Assembly (NCBI GenBank): GCA_036346405.1
Contig: CM070546.1
Location: forward strand, 107,824,826 to 107,888,825
Origin: Phyllostachys edulis
Lineage: Eukaryota > Streptophyta > Magnoliopsida > Poales > Poaceae
Direction of reading: 5' to 3'
DNA: 64,000 bases
The number at the start of each line of letters is the position of its first letter. Position 1 is the stretch's first letter. Made by a program: the position numbers and the translations under genes. The notes below the pieces were generated by a model. It saw only the letters and a program-made list of their open reading frames with translations. It was not told the origin of the DNA and ran no database searches. Positions 10,701-18,597 of this stretch are shown here, in pieces.

Positions 10701-13170
10701 CGGGTACTGCCCAATCTTATATGAAAGTGTTGTCGGTGAAGCTTTTGCCAACAAGGCTATTGGGTATTTGCCACCAGTTTATTTCATACGTCAGGGCCAT
10801 TGGAATTAAAAATAGCTGTTGGCAAAAATTGCATCTGTTGTAGTTCCTTATTTATTTAATGTAATATAAGAATATTTCTGGGGAAAAAACTATATATATA
10901 AGACGATGTATTGTACATGTCAAGTTGGATCATCTACAAAAACATGAGACGTGTAGCACCAATCTTAAATCCTCATTCCATAATTAACACATTGATCCTG
11001 CTTCCAAAGTTAATGGGATGGAACCGTCAAGATTGATGCTGCCCTGTGCTATAGTTTTTGAAACAGTCCAACTTTTTAAGCTAAAGCCTAAAAGACCTAA
11101 TCTTATCGGATTATTTTCCGTTCTTTACTTTGTGAGCAACTGAGTTGCCCTTAAACTTAACGCTGTTGCAACTTTAATTAATCCTAATTAGGGATGCAGG
11201 ATGCCATACGGGTGGATTATTAGCTTCTTAAATAATGTTAAGCTACATTGGTCTTGAGAAGCTAATAATCAAGCCCATCCCTTAACAGTCTTGATAATTC
11301 CCGTTCGTTTGTATGGTTCCTAGGAAGCTAAGCCCTACAAATAACCCTTTCATCTCATTTTTCTTTTAGATAATGGAAGAGAAAAAAAAATTCCGGCCTC
11401 TGCATCAAAGATGCACACAGCCTATTTTATTAAAAGTTAAAAGCACCACAATAACCAACACTGTCTTATAGCCTTACAACCAACACTATTAAAATTGGCT
11501 TAAAGCCTTACAACCAACAACCGAATGCAAATCAGGCTCAATCATTGCAGATCCTGTGACTAACCCGCCACCCATGGGAATTGAGAAGTTGCTTCGCCAC
11601 AACCTCCAACCTTAGGATTCCAGCTAGCATATACTCCTTCTGAGCTAATTTCTGTAAATTTGACCAAGCATTCATCCAGAACCCACATCGTAAAAGAACC
11701 TACAAGGGATTAGTGATAATCTTTTTGTTAAAAACAACATCATTCCGACATAACCAGATAGACCAACATAAGGCATTAGCTCCCACCATGAGTTGTAACT
11801 TTAAATTTGTTGGAATACCGGCTAACCAATTCCCAAACATGTTTGCTATACTCACAGGGGGAGATAAATTAAACGTACATTGAACAACCCACTATGCAAT
11901 CCGTGCAAAGGTACAGTCAATAAAAAGATGCTGAATTGTTTCCTCTTTAAAACAGAAACAACACTGTTTGCTCTCCCTCCAATTTCTTTTAAGCAAGTTA
12001 TCTTTAGTTAAAACTACTCCTCTTTTGAGATACCAGAGAAAAAATTTCACTTTAAAAGGAATTTTAATTTCCTAAAACAAATTCCTAATGGGGGCTTGAT
12101 AATAACCCTTTCATCTCATGCTCGGCTTTTTTTTAGAGCATCATCTCATGTGCAACTTGCAAAACGGACGGCCCGCACTACTGAAATTAATGTGCTCATT
12201 AGCTAGGTCAGAATTAATTAACCAATCAATTGAGTGAGCTAGTTCAGATCCGGTCATGATGACTTTCCCGGTCCCAGGTGACTTATTACGGATCCTATCA
12301 CTGATCAGTAGTGATCAGCATAACATAAGCTTGCAACATTACTGCAGAAAGGTAGGGACATGTATGAGCTGGGGGCTGGGGCTAGCTCTCGATCTACACG
12401 GCGCATGTCATCCAATGAAATATGCACGTCCGCTAGATCATTTCAACTAACCTTTTTGCACGCCGGCCTGTACGCGCGATGCTGACAAGCGGTACGTCTC
12501 CGTGCATTTTACGACTCGCTGCTGCGTGCATCGCCGGGACCGCCTGGAGAAAGGAACACTTGCCTCTTCCCAGAGTTTCCCTGGCCAGGTATATACGTAC
12601 ATACATGCATGCATATATAGGAGTATATGTATGAGCATATACATACATGAATGCAGACATATATGTGCTATATATAAACATTGCTCATTGGTCTTTTGAC
12701 CTCTCTTAATTTTGTGAATGCATGCAAATCTCGATAAACTCACCTTTGCTCAGAATTAATCAACTAACAATTCTCTGTTTTGTGTGTGGTGACATGCATG
12801 GATATGCAGTTGCAGTTGCTAAACCATAGCAATAACAACAGTGGCACAGCAGAAGCAGGCCAGCCTGAGCAGGTTTGTATATATAATACATACACGTACA
12901 TGCCGTTGCTTGAGTATTACCTCCAAATTAATTAAGCCATTTTTTTTTTATTTTTACCATGTATGTATGAGTACGTCTAATGCATCTGGTGTTTGTGTGC
13001 ACACATACATTACATAGGATGCAAAAGACGGTGGCGAGGGCAACAAGGACCTGAGGAGCAGAGGGCTGTGCCTGGTGCCGGTGTTGTGCACGCCGCACCT
13101 GGGAGCGGACAACGGCTCCGACTTCTGGGCGCCGGCGCCGGCGCCGCTCGGCGGCATCATCCCACGATAG
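1..13170 (+). CDS. bHLH transcription factor gene (bHLH68/112/123-like), 5' partial, probably disabled
   Basis: Eight exons can be placed: before 3-239, 924-1004, 1485-1550, 2129-2198, 5357-5413, about 12490-12588, 12810-12872 and 13018-13170. All introns are GT-AG and all junctions placed with confidence are phase 0. Exons 3 and 4 encode the bHLH core (RKERLGDRITALHQIVSPFG, then TDTASVLQETIGYI). The basic region lacks the usual H-E-R pattern, as is known for this subfamily. Exon 5 gives the ALSYPYLGHG motif and the last exon the conserved LRSRGLCLVPV tail. Family members are nuclear DNA-binding dimers. The true start codon lies left of the window. A 4-bp insertion in exon 4 brings a stop inside helix 2, and exon 6 has a further frame disturbance, so a full product is unlikely unless these are sequence errors. 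The family call is firm; the exact orthologue is not known. Confidence 0.88.
3..239 (+). CDS. bHLH gene, first visible exon (partial)
   Basis: The frame is open from the window edge and ends with SDNSSE followed by the donor gtgagc at 240. The segment is rich in Ser, Ala and Gly, as is normal for the N-terminal half of this subfamily, which has no folded domain here. The first Met at 27 is probably internal, because the frame stays open upstream to base 3. Intron 1 (240-923) follows; nothing is recognised in it. Confidence 0.8.
924..1550 (+). CDS. bHLH gene exons 2 and 3: Lys-rich linker and basic/helix 1
   Basis: Exon 2 (924-1004, 27 codons) follows the acceptor ttgcttcag and encodes STATGSALKKARVQ and the SAQSTLK linker. 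Exon 3 (1485-1550, 22 codons) follows tttttttcag and encodes VRKERLGDRITALHQIVSPF-GK, which is the basic region, helix 1 and start of the loop. Both exons are multiples of three and both donors are gt. Intron 2 (1005-1484) contains a short (AT)n run at about 1135-1157. Confidence 0.88.
1574..1816. mobile_element. MITE-like insertion in bHLH intron 3
   Basis: A block of about 240 bp is bounded by inverted CAGAAATTT / AAATTTCTG ends. It contains repeated CCGGTAACC/GGTTACCGG and CCGATAAA words, an arrangement typical of short non-autonomous plant elements. There is no coding capacity. Target duplications were not clear, so the family is unassigned. Confidence 0.45.
2129..2198 (+). CDS. bHLH gene exon 4 (helix 2) with 4-bp frameshifting insertion
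   Basis: The exon lies between the acceptor tttacag (2122-2128) and the donor gt at 2199. It is 70 bp long, while the phase-0 frame needs 66. The reading is TDTASVLQETIGYI-N-stop (TAG at 2174-2176). Removing four bases of AATT/ATTA at about 2171-2174 would restore IRFLLGQIE, the expected end of helix 2. The lesion cuts the dimerisation helix and everything downstream. Confidence 0.85.
2585..3706 (-). mobile_element. LTR-like retrotransposon remnant
   Basis: Read on the minus strand, the block has a TATA box (CTATAAAAGGAGAG, near 3371-3384) and then a purine-rich leader. A polyadenylation-like region (AATACAAGATCC) lies near 3186-3197. That is the order of U3, R and U5 in a plant LTR. There is no polyprotein sequence, and no paired ends or target duplication were found, so the limits are approximate. 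Confidence 0.4.
3706..3843. repeat. 72-bp tandem duplication (2 copies)
   Basis: Two nearly identical units start at 3706 and 3778, with a 72-bp period. Each contains GGGGCCCTTAG, TTTATACCGTGCATGCATGG and ACAGTGACAGGAGG in the same order. The second copy diverges after GTGTGTATG. Confidence 0.9.
4684..4753. repeat. (AT)n microsatellite in bHLH intron 4
   Basis: About 35 uninterrupted AT dinucleotides run from the GCATAT start to the ATACATACAC end. Open frames across it (Ile-Tyr repeats) are artefacts of the repeat. Confidence 0.97.
5357..5413 (+). CDS. bHLH gene exon 5 (ALSYPYLG motif)
   Basis: The acceptor tgtgttatgtag is followed by 19 codons reading ALSYPYLGHGSGNSMHQQT and then the donor gtaaat. 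The ALSYPY motif directly follows helix 2 in this bHLH subfamily, so this short exon bridges exons 4 and 6. It is phase 0 at both ends and intact by itself. Confidence 0.85.
6123..7016. mobile_element. PIF/Harbinger-like non-autonomous element with GC-rich cargo
   Basis: The element begins GGGG and ends CCCC and is flanked on both sides by TTA (6120-6122 and 7017-7019), the 3-bp target preference of PIF/Harbinger elements. The 3' part (GCAGCCATTCCAAACACCCC) resembles the ends of common grass MITEs. The middle (about 6320-6620) is a CT-rich, proline-biased stretch that looks like a captured 5' leader or first-exon region (it contains AACCCTAACCCTAGCC). Terminal inverted repeats are short and imperfect, so the class is probable, not proven. 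Confidence 0.5.
7980..8245. repeat. Left subterminal repeat block of an eroded CACTA-like element
   Basis: Degenerate copies of CCGACAGGGCTATCGG (for example at about 8168-8184 and 8210) are spaced through the block. A matching block lies at 10670-10842. Arrays of short subterminal repeats at both ends are typical of CACTA elements. No clean CACTA terminus remains. Confidence 0.4.
8779..9893. mobile_element. hAT-type element (hAT-1) carrying a RING-H2 gene fragment
   Basis: The 1115-bp insert is bounded by a perfect 8-bp target duplication CCTATGGT (8771-8778 and 9894-9901), the length made by hAT transposases. The terminal inverted repeats are TAGGCCTGGTAATGGGCC on the left and, read inward on the minus strand, TAGGCTTGATAATGGGTC on the right. 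No transposase is present, so it is non-autonomous. The cargo is a GC-rich E3-ligase fragment. The element sits inside the eroded CACTA-like block in bHLH intron 5. Confidence 0.9.
9021..9418 (+). pseudogene. Captured RING-H2 (ATL-type) ubiquitin ligase fragment
   Basis: In one plus-strand frame from 9021 the translation reads LPKSFRDCAV-stop-RSTFRDNNELR, then LPACRHGFHSRCIDPWL, the core of an ATL-type RING-H2 finger. Of the zinc ligands, the first Cys and the central C-H-H-C are kept. The second Cys is a TGA stop (9081-9083), and the last C-P-x-C pair reads YPLY (two Cys to Tyr). The homologous frame continues to about 9418 and ends in unrelated sequence. ATL proteins are membrane-anchored E3 ligases; the membrane segment is absent here. 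This cannot make a working RING finger. Confidence 0.8.
10670..10842. repeat. Right subterminal repeat block of the eroded CACTA-like element
   Basis: Contains GACAGTGCTATCGGGTA, GTTGTCGGTGAAG and AACAAGGCTATTGGGTA, variants of the motif in the block at 7980-8245. It ends near TGTTGTAG, which resembles a damaged CACTA 3' end. With the left block it brackets about 2.9 kb, including hAT-1. Confidence 0.4.
11190..11285. repeat. Small foldback (MITE-like)
   Basis: Arms GGATTATTAGCTTCT (about 11212-11226) and AGAAGCTAATAATCAAGCC (about 11257-11275) are inverted copies separated by some 30 bp. They would form a hairpin. There is no coding content. Confidence 0.5.
11359..12100 (-). mobile_element. 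5'-truncated LINE retrotransposon
   Basis: The minus strand encodes, with gaps, the C-terminal part of a plant LINE polyprotein: the zf-RVT zinc-binding region (FLWYLKRGVVLTKDNL, then KQCCFCFKEETIQHLFIDC, residues C-x2-C and H-x4-C) and a following ALCWSIWLCRNDVVF motif. The element is bounded by a perfect 19-bp target duplication AATAACCCTTTCATCTCAT (11340-11358 and 12101-12119), the hallmark of target-primed reverse transcription. Only about 740 bp remain. The reverse transcriptase core and the endonuclease are missing. Confidence 0.85.
12490..12588 (+). CDS. bHLH gene exon 6 (frame disturbed)
   Basis: The 3' half encodes the conserved ERNTCLFPEF motif, but FPGQ, which should follow directly, is one frame away. 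The sequence has one C too many in TTTCCCTGGCCAG. The donor gt at 12589 follows CAG. Taking the acceptor gacaag (to 12489) gives 33 open codons in phase 0 that end in FPGQ, but their N-terminal part is unlike the family. Either there are two compensating indels or the exon is broken. The acceptor position is therefore uncertain. Confidence 0.6.
12810..12872 (+). CDS. bHLH gene exon 7
   Basis: The acceptor gatatgcag is followed by 21 codons reading LQLLNHSNNNSGTAEAGQ-PEQ and then the donor gtttgt. QLLNH is the expected continuation after FPGQ in this subfamily. Phase 0 at both ends. Confidence 0.85.
13018..13170 (+). CDS. bHLH gene terminal exon
   Basis: After the acceptor ttacatag the frame reads DAKDGGEGNKDLRSRGLCLV, then PVLCTPHLG, then a proline- and alanine-rich tail ending GGIIPR and TAG (13168-13170). 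LRSRGLCLVPV is the signature C-terminal motif of the bHLH68/112/123 group. A CACTA element begins only 27 bp after the stop. Confidence 0.9.
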   Translation, partial: DAKDGGEGNKDLRSRGLCLVPVLCTPHLGADNGSDFWAPAPAPLGGIIPR

Positions 13171-13302
13171 GATCACGCATGCATGCAAGCATATATACAC
13201 TACCAGAAAACGGAGAATCCCTCATGAGCTTTAATTTTTCTAACGGTCCGCATAGAACCTCAAATTTTTGTGATGGGCCCACTTCTCACCGTCTTAAAAA
13301 TA

Positions 13303-15512
13303 CATTTTCCTATCGGGCTCATAAAGCCGCCAAGGATATATACTATTTTTGTGACGGTATTAGATTTACCCATTAGAATTATTTATTTTTGTGACGGGTC
13401 TGTATGAACCATCAGGAAAATTGCTCCAACCGCTCGGCCATTTCATTGAATTCTTTGGTAGCCTTGAAATCTAGTTTAAAAATAACTCAGATTTGGAGTT
13501 GTTTGAAACCTATTTTAAAATAAAGTTCATCTAAAATGAAAAATAACAAAACTGGTTTCACTCATTTTGAAGTTAAGATGAATTAGTTATGCATTTTTGA
13601 AGTTTAATTAATTTTTATTGTGCAAATAAACCATTTCGGAATTTTCTTAAGTATTAACTACTTCATCTACCTAGAGGAGGGAGACAACCCTTACATGCGG
13701 GCCCAGGCGGTCATTGACACAAGGAGGTGCGAACGGGTGCGAGCCAGGTGCGGTGACGTTTGGATGCTACGTTTGGGCCACACGATTTAAATTGGACGGT
13801 CCGGATGCGCGATGGTGTTCAGACTGGTCCGAACGTTCTACTCAATCCAGTCTATTCAAATTCAATCGAACGGTTCATATGAAGAGGTGTGTTCGGACAG
13901 TCCGAACGTTTCCGATCAATCCAGTCCGTTGAAAAACAATCGGATGGTCCACAAGGTTTCACGTTTGAAGAACTAGGCGCGCTAAGGTTAGGTTCAAAAT
14001 TAGTTTTGACCGAACAAGGAAGGTTTGACCGGGCTGTTTTAAATAGAAATAAATTTCTAAAATTTTTGAACATTTTTGTGGGTGCTCTTAGGTTCAAATA
14101 GGACTAAGGGAAAATCAAAATGGCTAGTGTTGGTTTTCCATTTGGCTAAAATAAATTTGTTTTCAAATCAGCCTTTTTGATTTGGTTAGAATTTTGATGG
14201 GGTCAAAATAATTTTGAAAATTTCTAGAAAAATTATAATAATCTGTTATAAATAATCTAGTATTTTACAAAATTGTTTCCAAAGATTTTGATACACAAAT
14301 TTTTCTGAAATTAAATAGAATCTTGGTTTCAAGTCAAAAATTTGAATTTCTAGACCAAAGTTTTGAACCCAAGTGCAAACTTATGAATTTCAACAAACGT
14401 TTTTTAAACTCTCATACTTTTATACATTTAAAACACAAACCAAAGTTCTGGATGTTACAATGGGCGAGGGGATGGGGCGGAGCTGTGGCGTCGGGGGTGG
14501 GGGCGACCTGAAGGGGTGGAGGTAGGGATGGCAACGGGGCCATTCCCCGACAGGGAGTGGTAGACTATCCCCATCCCCGTGATAAGAAAAAAAAAATCCC
14601 CGTCCCCATCCCCGTCCTCGGGTACTATTCTTCCCCGTTCCCTGTCCCCGTCGAGTTATCAGGGCCCCGCGGGGATCCAGACCCAAAATTCGGTACTGCC
14701 ATTTTTGGATTTCAGCTACAGCAAAGAGAAATTTCTCAAGCCATGGATTCATGGATACACTCATACACATACAGCTGAATCATTCTAGATATGAATCTAA
14801 CAGAAGCTCATATACACAAGTACCACTACCAACAGAACCTCATATACCAAAGATCGGTGTCGGGCTATTGGGGAGGAAGACCGCGTGTGCGTCGGCGTCT
14901 GCGTCGGAGGAGGTCGGCGTCAGCGTTGGAGGAGATCGGCGTCGGAGGAGGTATCGTCAGCGTTGGAGGAGGTATCGGCATCTGCATCGGAGGAGGCGTC
15001 TGCGTCGGAGGCGGCGTCTGCGTCGGAGGAGGCGTCTGCGTCAAAGGAGGCGTCGGCATCGGGCTGTTGGGGAGGAGGAGCGGGAGTACAGGATTGTTGC
15101 GGGAGCGGGACTGGTAGGGGTCTTGGGGACTTGGGGGCGGCGGTTGGGATGGGAACGAAGGGGAAATGGGGACTAGTGAGGAAAAGTGTGGTGCTGCTAG
15201 GGTTATGCAAAGATGCACTCGGTTACGGGCCTTAAGGAAGTGGTCTGTAATTGTGTTATCTGGGGCCCATCGGGTAACAGGGATGGGAAGCAGGGGATCG
15301 GAATAGCTCCAGCCCCACCTCACCCGATAGGGAATGCCTTTTTCATATTAGTATTCCTGTGGGGAAAGAAATAGTCCCAAACCCGCCCCCTAATAAGTGA
15401 ATTCCCCATCGGGGAATGGGAATAGGGCTCCATTGCCATCCCTAGGTGGAGGAGGACAGTGGGAGCTGGGAAGGCGGGGCTGTGCGGCGGACCTGGGGAG
15501 GCGGGGTGGAGC
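13303..15512 (+). repeat. Copy 1 of a 1.3-kb repeat (split by hAT-2)
   Basis: The repeat runs 13303-14522 and resumes at 15445-15512 after hAT-2. It matches copy 2 (15667-16998) closely over its length, including TCGGGCTCATAAAGCCGCC, ACCCTTACATGCGGGCCCAG and GGATGTTACAA. It is AT-rich in the middle and GC-rich at its right end, and has no convincing gene. Confidence 0.85.
14523..15444. mobile_element. hAT-type element (hAT-2)
   Basis: The 922-bp insert is flanked by a perfect 8-bp target duplication GGTGGAGG (14515-14522 and 15445-15452). The terminal inverted repeats are TAGGGATGGCAACGGGGCC and, on the other strand, TAGGGATGGCAATGGAGCC. They are related in layout to those of hAT-1. There is no transposase. 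The centre (about 14885-15060) is a minisatellite built on an 18-bp GCGTCTGCGTCGGAGGAG unit, which keeps several frames open by composition alone. Confidence 0.88.
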
Positions 15513-15666
15513 CACTACAACACGGATATGGATTCTAGGGCGTTTAACTAAACCTGGCGTTTAGCTTAAGTGCCACCGAATAACAATTCTATGGTGTTTA
15601 TCTTAATTTATGGGCGCTTGCTAGGATGGCGTATACATGTGCCGGAGTAGGATGCACCACGGCACA
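15513..15666 (+). repeat. CACTA-B left terminus
   Basis: Begins CACTACAACACGGATATGG and continues GATTCTAGGGCGTTTAACTA. A 45-bp inverted version lies at 24376-24420, and a third, lacking the first bases, starts at 24606. These are ends of one CACTA family, but no target duplication links 15513 with 24420, so a single intact element cannot be claimed. Confidence 0.5.
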
Positions 15667-16998
15667 AATACATTTTCTTGTCGGGCTCATAAAGCCGCCA
15701 AGGATATATACTATTTTTGTGACGGTATTAGATTTACCCATTAGGATTATTTATTTTTGTGACGGGTCTGTATGAACCGTCAGGAAAATTGCAAAATTTC
15801 CCCTCCAACCCGCCCGTTGAATTATTGTAGCGCGCCCGAAATCTAGTTTAAAAATAACTCAGATTTGGATCACTCTCCACAAAATATATTTTATGTGATA
15901 GGGAGTTGTTTGAAACCTATTTTAAAATAAAGTTCATCTAAAATAAAAAATAACAAAACTGGTTTCACTCACTTTGAAGTTAAGATGAATTAGTTATGCA
16001 TTTTTTAAGTTTAATTAATTTTTAGTGTGCAAATAAACCATTTCGGAAGTTTCTTAAGTATTAACTACTTCATCTACCGAGAGGAGGGAGACAACCCTTA
16101 CATGCGGGCCCAGGCGGTCAGTGACACAAGGAGGTGCGAACGGGTGCGAGCCAGGTGCGGTGACGTTCGGACGCTGCGTTTGGGCCACACGATTTAAATT
16201 GGACGGTCCGGATGCGCGGTGATGTTCGGATTGGTCCAAACGTTCCACTCAATCCAGTCCGTTCAAATTCAATCGGACGGTTCATATGAAGAGGCGTGTT
16301 CGGACGGTCCGAACGTTTTCGATCAATCCGCTCCGTTGAAAAACAATCGAACGGTCCACAAGATTCGCGTTTGAAGAACTAGGCGCGCTAGGGTTAGGTT
16401 CGAAATTAGTTTTGATCGAACAAGGAAAGTTTGACCAGGCTGCTTTAAATAGAAATAAGTTTCTAAAAATTCTGAAAATTTTTGTGGGTGCTCTCAGGTT
16501 CAAATAGGACTTAGGAAAAATCAAAATGGCCACTGTTGGTTTTCCATTTGGCTAAAATAAATTCGTTTTCAAATCAGCCTTTTTGATTTGGTTAGAATTT
16601 TGATGGGGTCAAAATAATTTTGAAAAATTCCAGAAAAATTATAATAATCTGTGATAAATAATCTAGTATTTTAAAAAATTGTTTTCAAAGATTTTGATAC
16701 ACAAATTTTTCTAAAATTAAATAGAATCTTGGTTTCAAGTAAAAAATTTGAATTTCTAGACCAAAGTTTTGAACCCAAGTGCAAACTTATGAATTTCAAC
16801 AAACATTTTTGAAACTCTCATACTTTTATACATTTGAAACACAAACCAAAGTCCAGGATGTTACAACGGGCGAGGGGATGGGGGCGGAGCTATGGCGTCA
16901 AGGATGGGGGAGGACGGTGGGGGCGACCTGAAGGGGTGGGGGAGGACGGTGGGGGCCGGGGAGGCAAGGTCTGGCACGCCGGACTGGGAGGCGGGCGG
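15667..16998 (+). repeat. Copy 2 of the 1.3-kb repeat
   Basis: A direct copy of 13303-14522 plus 15445-15512, without the hAT-2 insertion. It includes extra sequence near 15870-15900 and a GC-rich right end with an internal duplication (GGGGGAGGACGGTGGGGGC). The empty hAT-2 site in this copy confirms the hAT limits independently. Confidence 0.85.
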
Positions 16999-17519
16999 CG
17001 GGTGGTGAAGGATCTAGACCTGCCATTATGTGTTAATGGAGTTTTGGTGATTAATGACAAATCTAATTGTGAGACTAACACTTTTATTGATATACATATT
17101 GTGTAGTCTTATTTGGATATAAAAGTGATAATCATGAAGGCATGCAAGTGATTAATGACAAATCCAATTTATTGGATAAACAAAAGGAAAAATCCAAACA
17201 GGTATGCATTTATAATGATAAATCTATTGGTGAGACTAACTATTCTATTTGCCTTATCTCATGATTAGTCTCGTTTGGATATCAAGAACAAAAGAGGTAT
17301 GCATTCTACTTTGTAGTTCTTATATATTGTTGCATTCCTCGGATCCAAAATATAGGTTGAACCCACCAAAAGGTTATCTTGAATATGTGCATATGTTTCC
17401 ATTACATATTTATGTTTGCACACATATAGGGGGAGTTCATTCTATATTTTGAGGTTTCATTAGTAGTGATCTATATTCCTGTTTCCACATATATTTGAGA
17501 TCTTTACTTGAAACATATC

Positions 17520-17965
17520 CTGTGAATATATTTAACTTGCATAGTTAATATATTCATATGAGTATATGAGACTTGTGTAGTTCATATATCCTTGAATATA
17601 TTTAACTTGTGTAGTTAATATATTCATGTGAGTATATATAAGACTTGTGTAGTCTAAGTATACTTATATGTGAGTATAACATAACTTGTGTAATTCATGT
17701 GTACTCACATATCCTTGAATATATTTAAGTTGTGTAGTTAATATATTCATGTGTGTATATAAGACTTATGTAGTCTAAATATACTTATATGTGAGTATAA
17801 CATAACTTGTGTAGTTCATGTGTACTTACATATTCTTGAATATATATAACTTGTGTAGTTAATATATTCATGTGTGTGTATGAGACATGTGTGCTCATAT
17901 ATCCTTTGAGTATATATAACTTGTGTAGTTATATATATTCATATGAGTATATACAACTTATGTAG
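17520..17965. repeat. AT-rich minisatellite, period about 122 bp
   Basis: CTTGAATATATTTAACTTG recurs at about 17591, 17714 and 17835 (periods of 121-123 bp). Each time it is followed by GTGTAGTTAATATATTCATG and then ACTTATATGTGAGTATAAC in the first two. Shorter partial units flank the array on both sides. Confidence 0.85.
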
Positions 17966-18174
17966 TGGTTATATACTCATACCAATCTACATTCAATTAC
18001 TTGTTATTGAAGTGGTTATCATCAATTACCAAAGAGGGAAAGATTGTGGTATCTTGTCCCACCATTAATGAGTTAATGGTATGTTGTGGTAATTAATGAT
18101 AATTATATTGTGGAACTAACATTTTTCATGAGTTGGATAAACATGTTAGGTTCCATGATAATGAAGACTTGGGA

Positions 18175-18500
18175 TGACATCATGTGTTGATGGTCATCAA
18201 GTCAAGAGGAGTTCCATCATGTGTTGGTGGAAGTCAAGTAAAGGAAATCATCGTGTGTCGATTATGTTCAAGAAGAAGAGATGATCATGTGTTGATCATC
18301 AAGTCAAGTGAAGACCCATCATGAGTTGATGGAGGTCAAGTGAAGAGTGCATCATGAGTTGATGCATATCAAGACTCGAGATGGAGGATGTCATCATGTG
18401 TTGATGAGCACCAAGTTAAGATCCCGAAGTGAAGCTTCATCATGTGTTGATGAAGGTCAAGTGAAGAACTCATCATGTGTTGATGAGTATTCAAGTCAAG
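18175..18500. repeat. Imperfect tandem repeats of a CATCATGTGTTGATG motif
   Basis: CATCATGTGTTGATG or close variants (CATCATGAGTTGATG) occur about nine times at spacings of 35-60 bp, each usually followed by GTCAAGT. The motif is nearly palindromic in its CATCA/TGATG ends. Function unknown; it lies in the LTR-like block. Confidence 0.8.
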
Positions 18501-18597
18501 GACCCGGACTTGAAGTGATGATGTGCGCCATCAAGCTTCAAGTGGTTGCGCAAGGCAAACGTATGACTAGCTAGGGCTAAGGATGTGTTCCTAGTCT

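Larger units (their letters stand above)
5414..12489 (+). other. bHLH intron 5 (7.1 kb, transposon-rich)
   Basis: The intron holds a PIF-like element, an eroded CACTA-like element with a nested hAT, a small foldback and a LINE, all listed separately. A CT microsatellite lies just after the donor (5424-5438). I see nothing recognisable in 5440-6119, 7020-7945, 10843-11185 and 12120-12489. Confidence 0.7.

Noticed and set aside
14751..15323. Several overlapping ORFs of 96-152 residues on both strands
   Set aside because: They arise from the 18-bp GTCGGAGGAG-type minisatellite in hAT-2, which has few stops in most frames.
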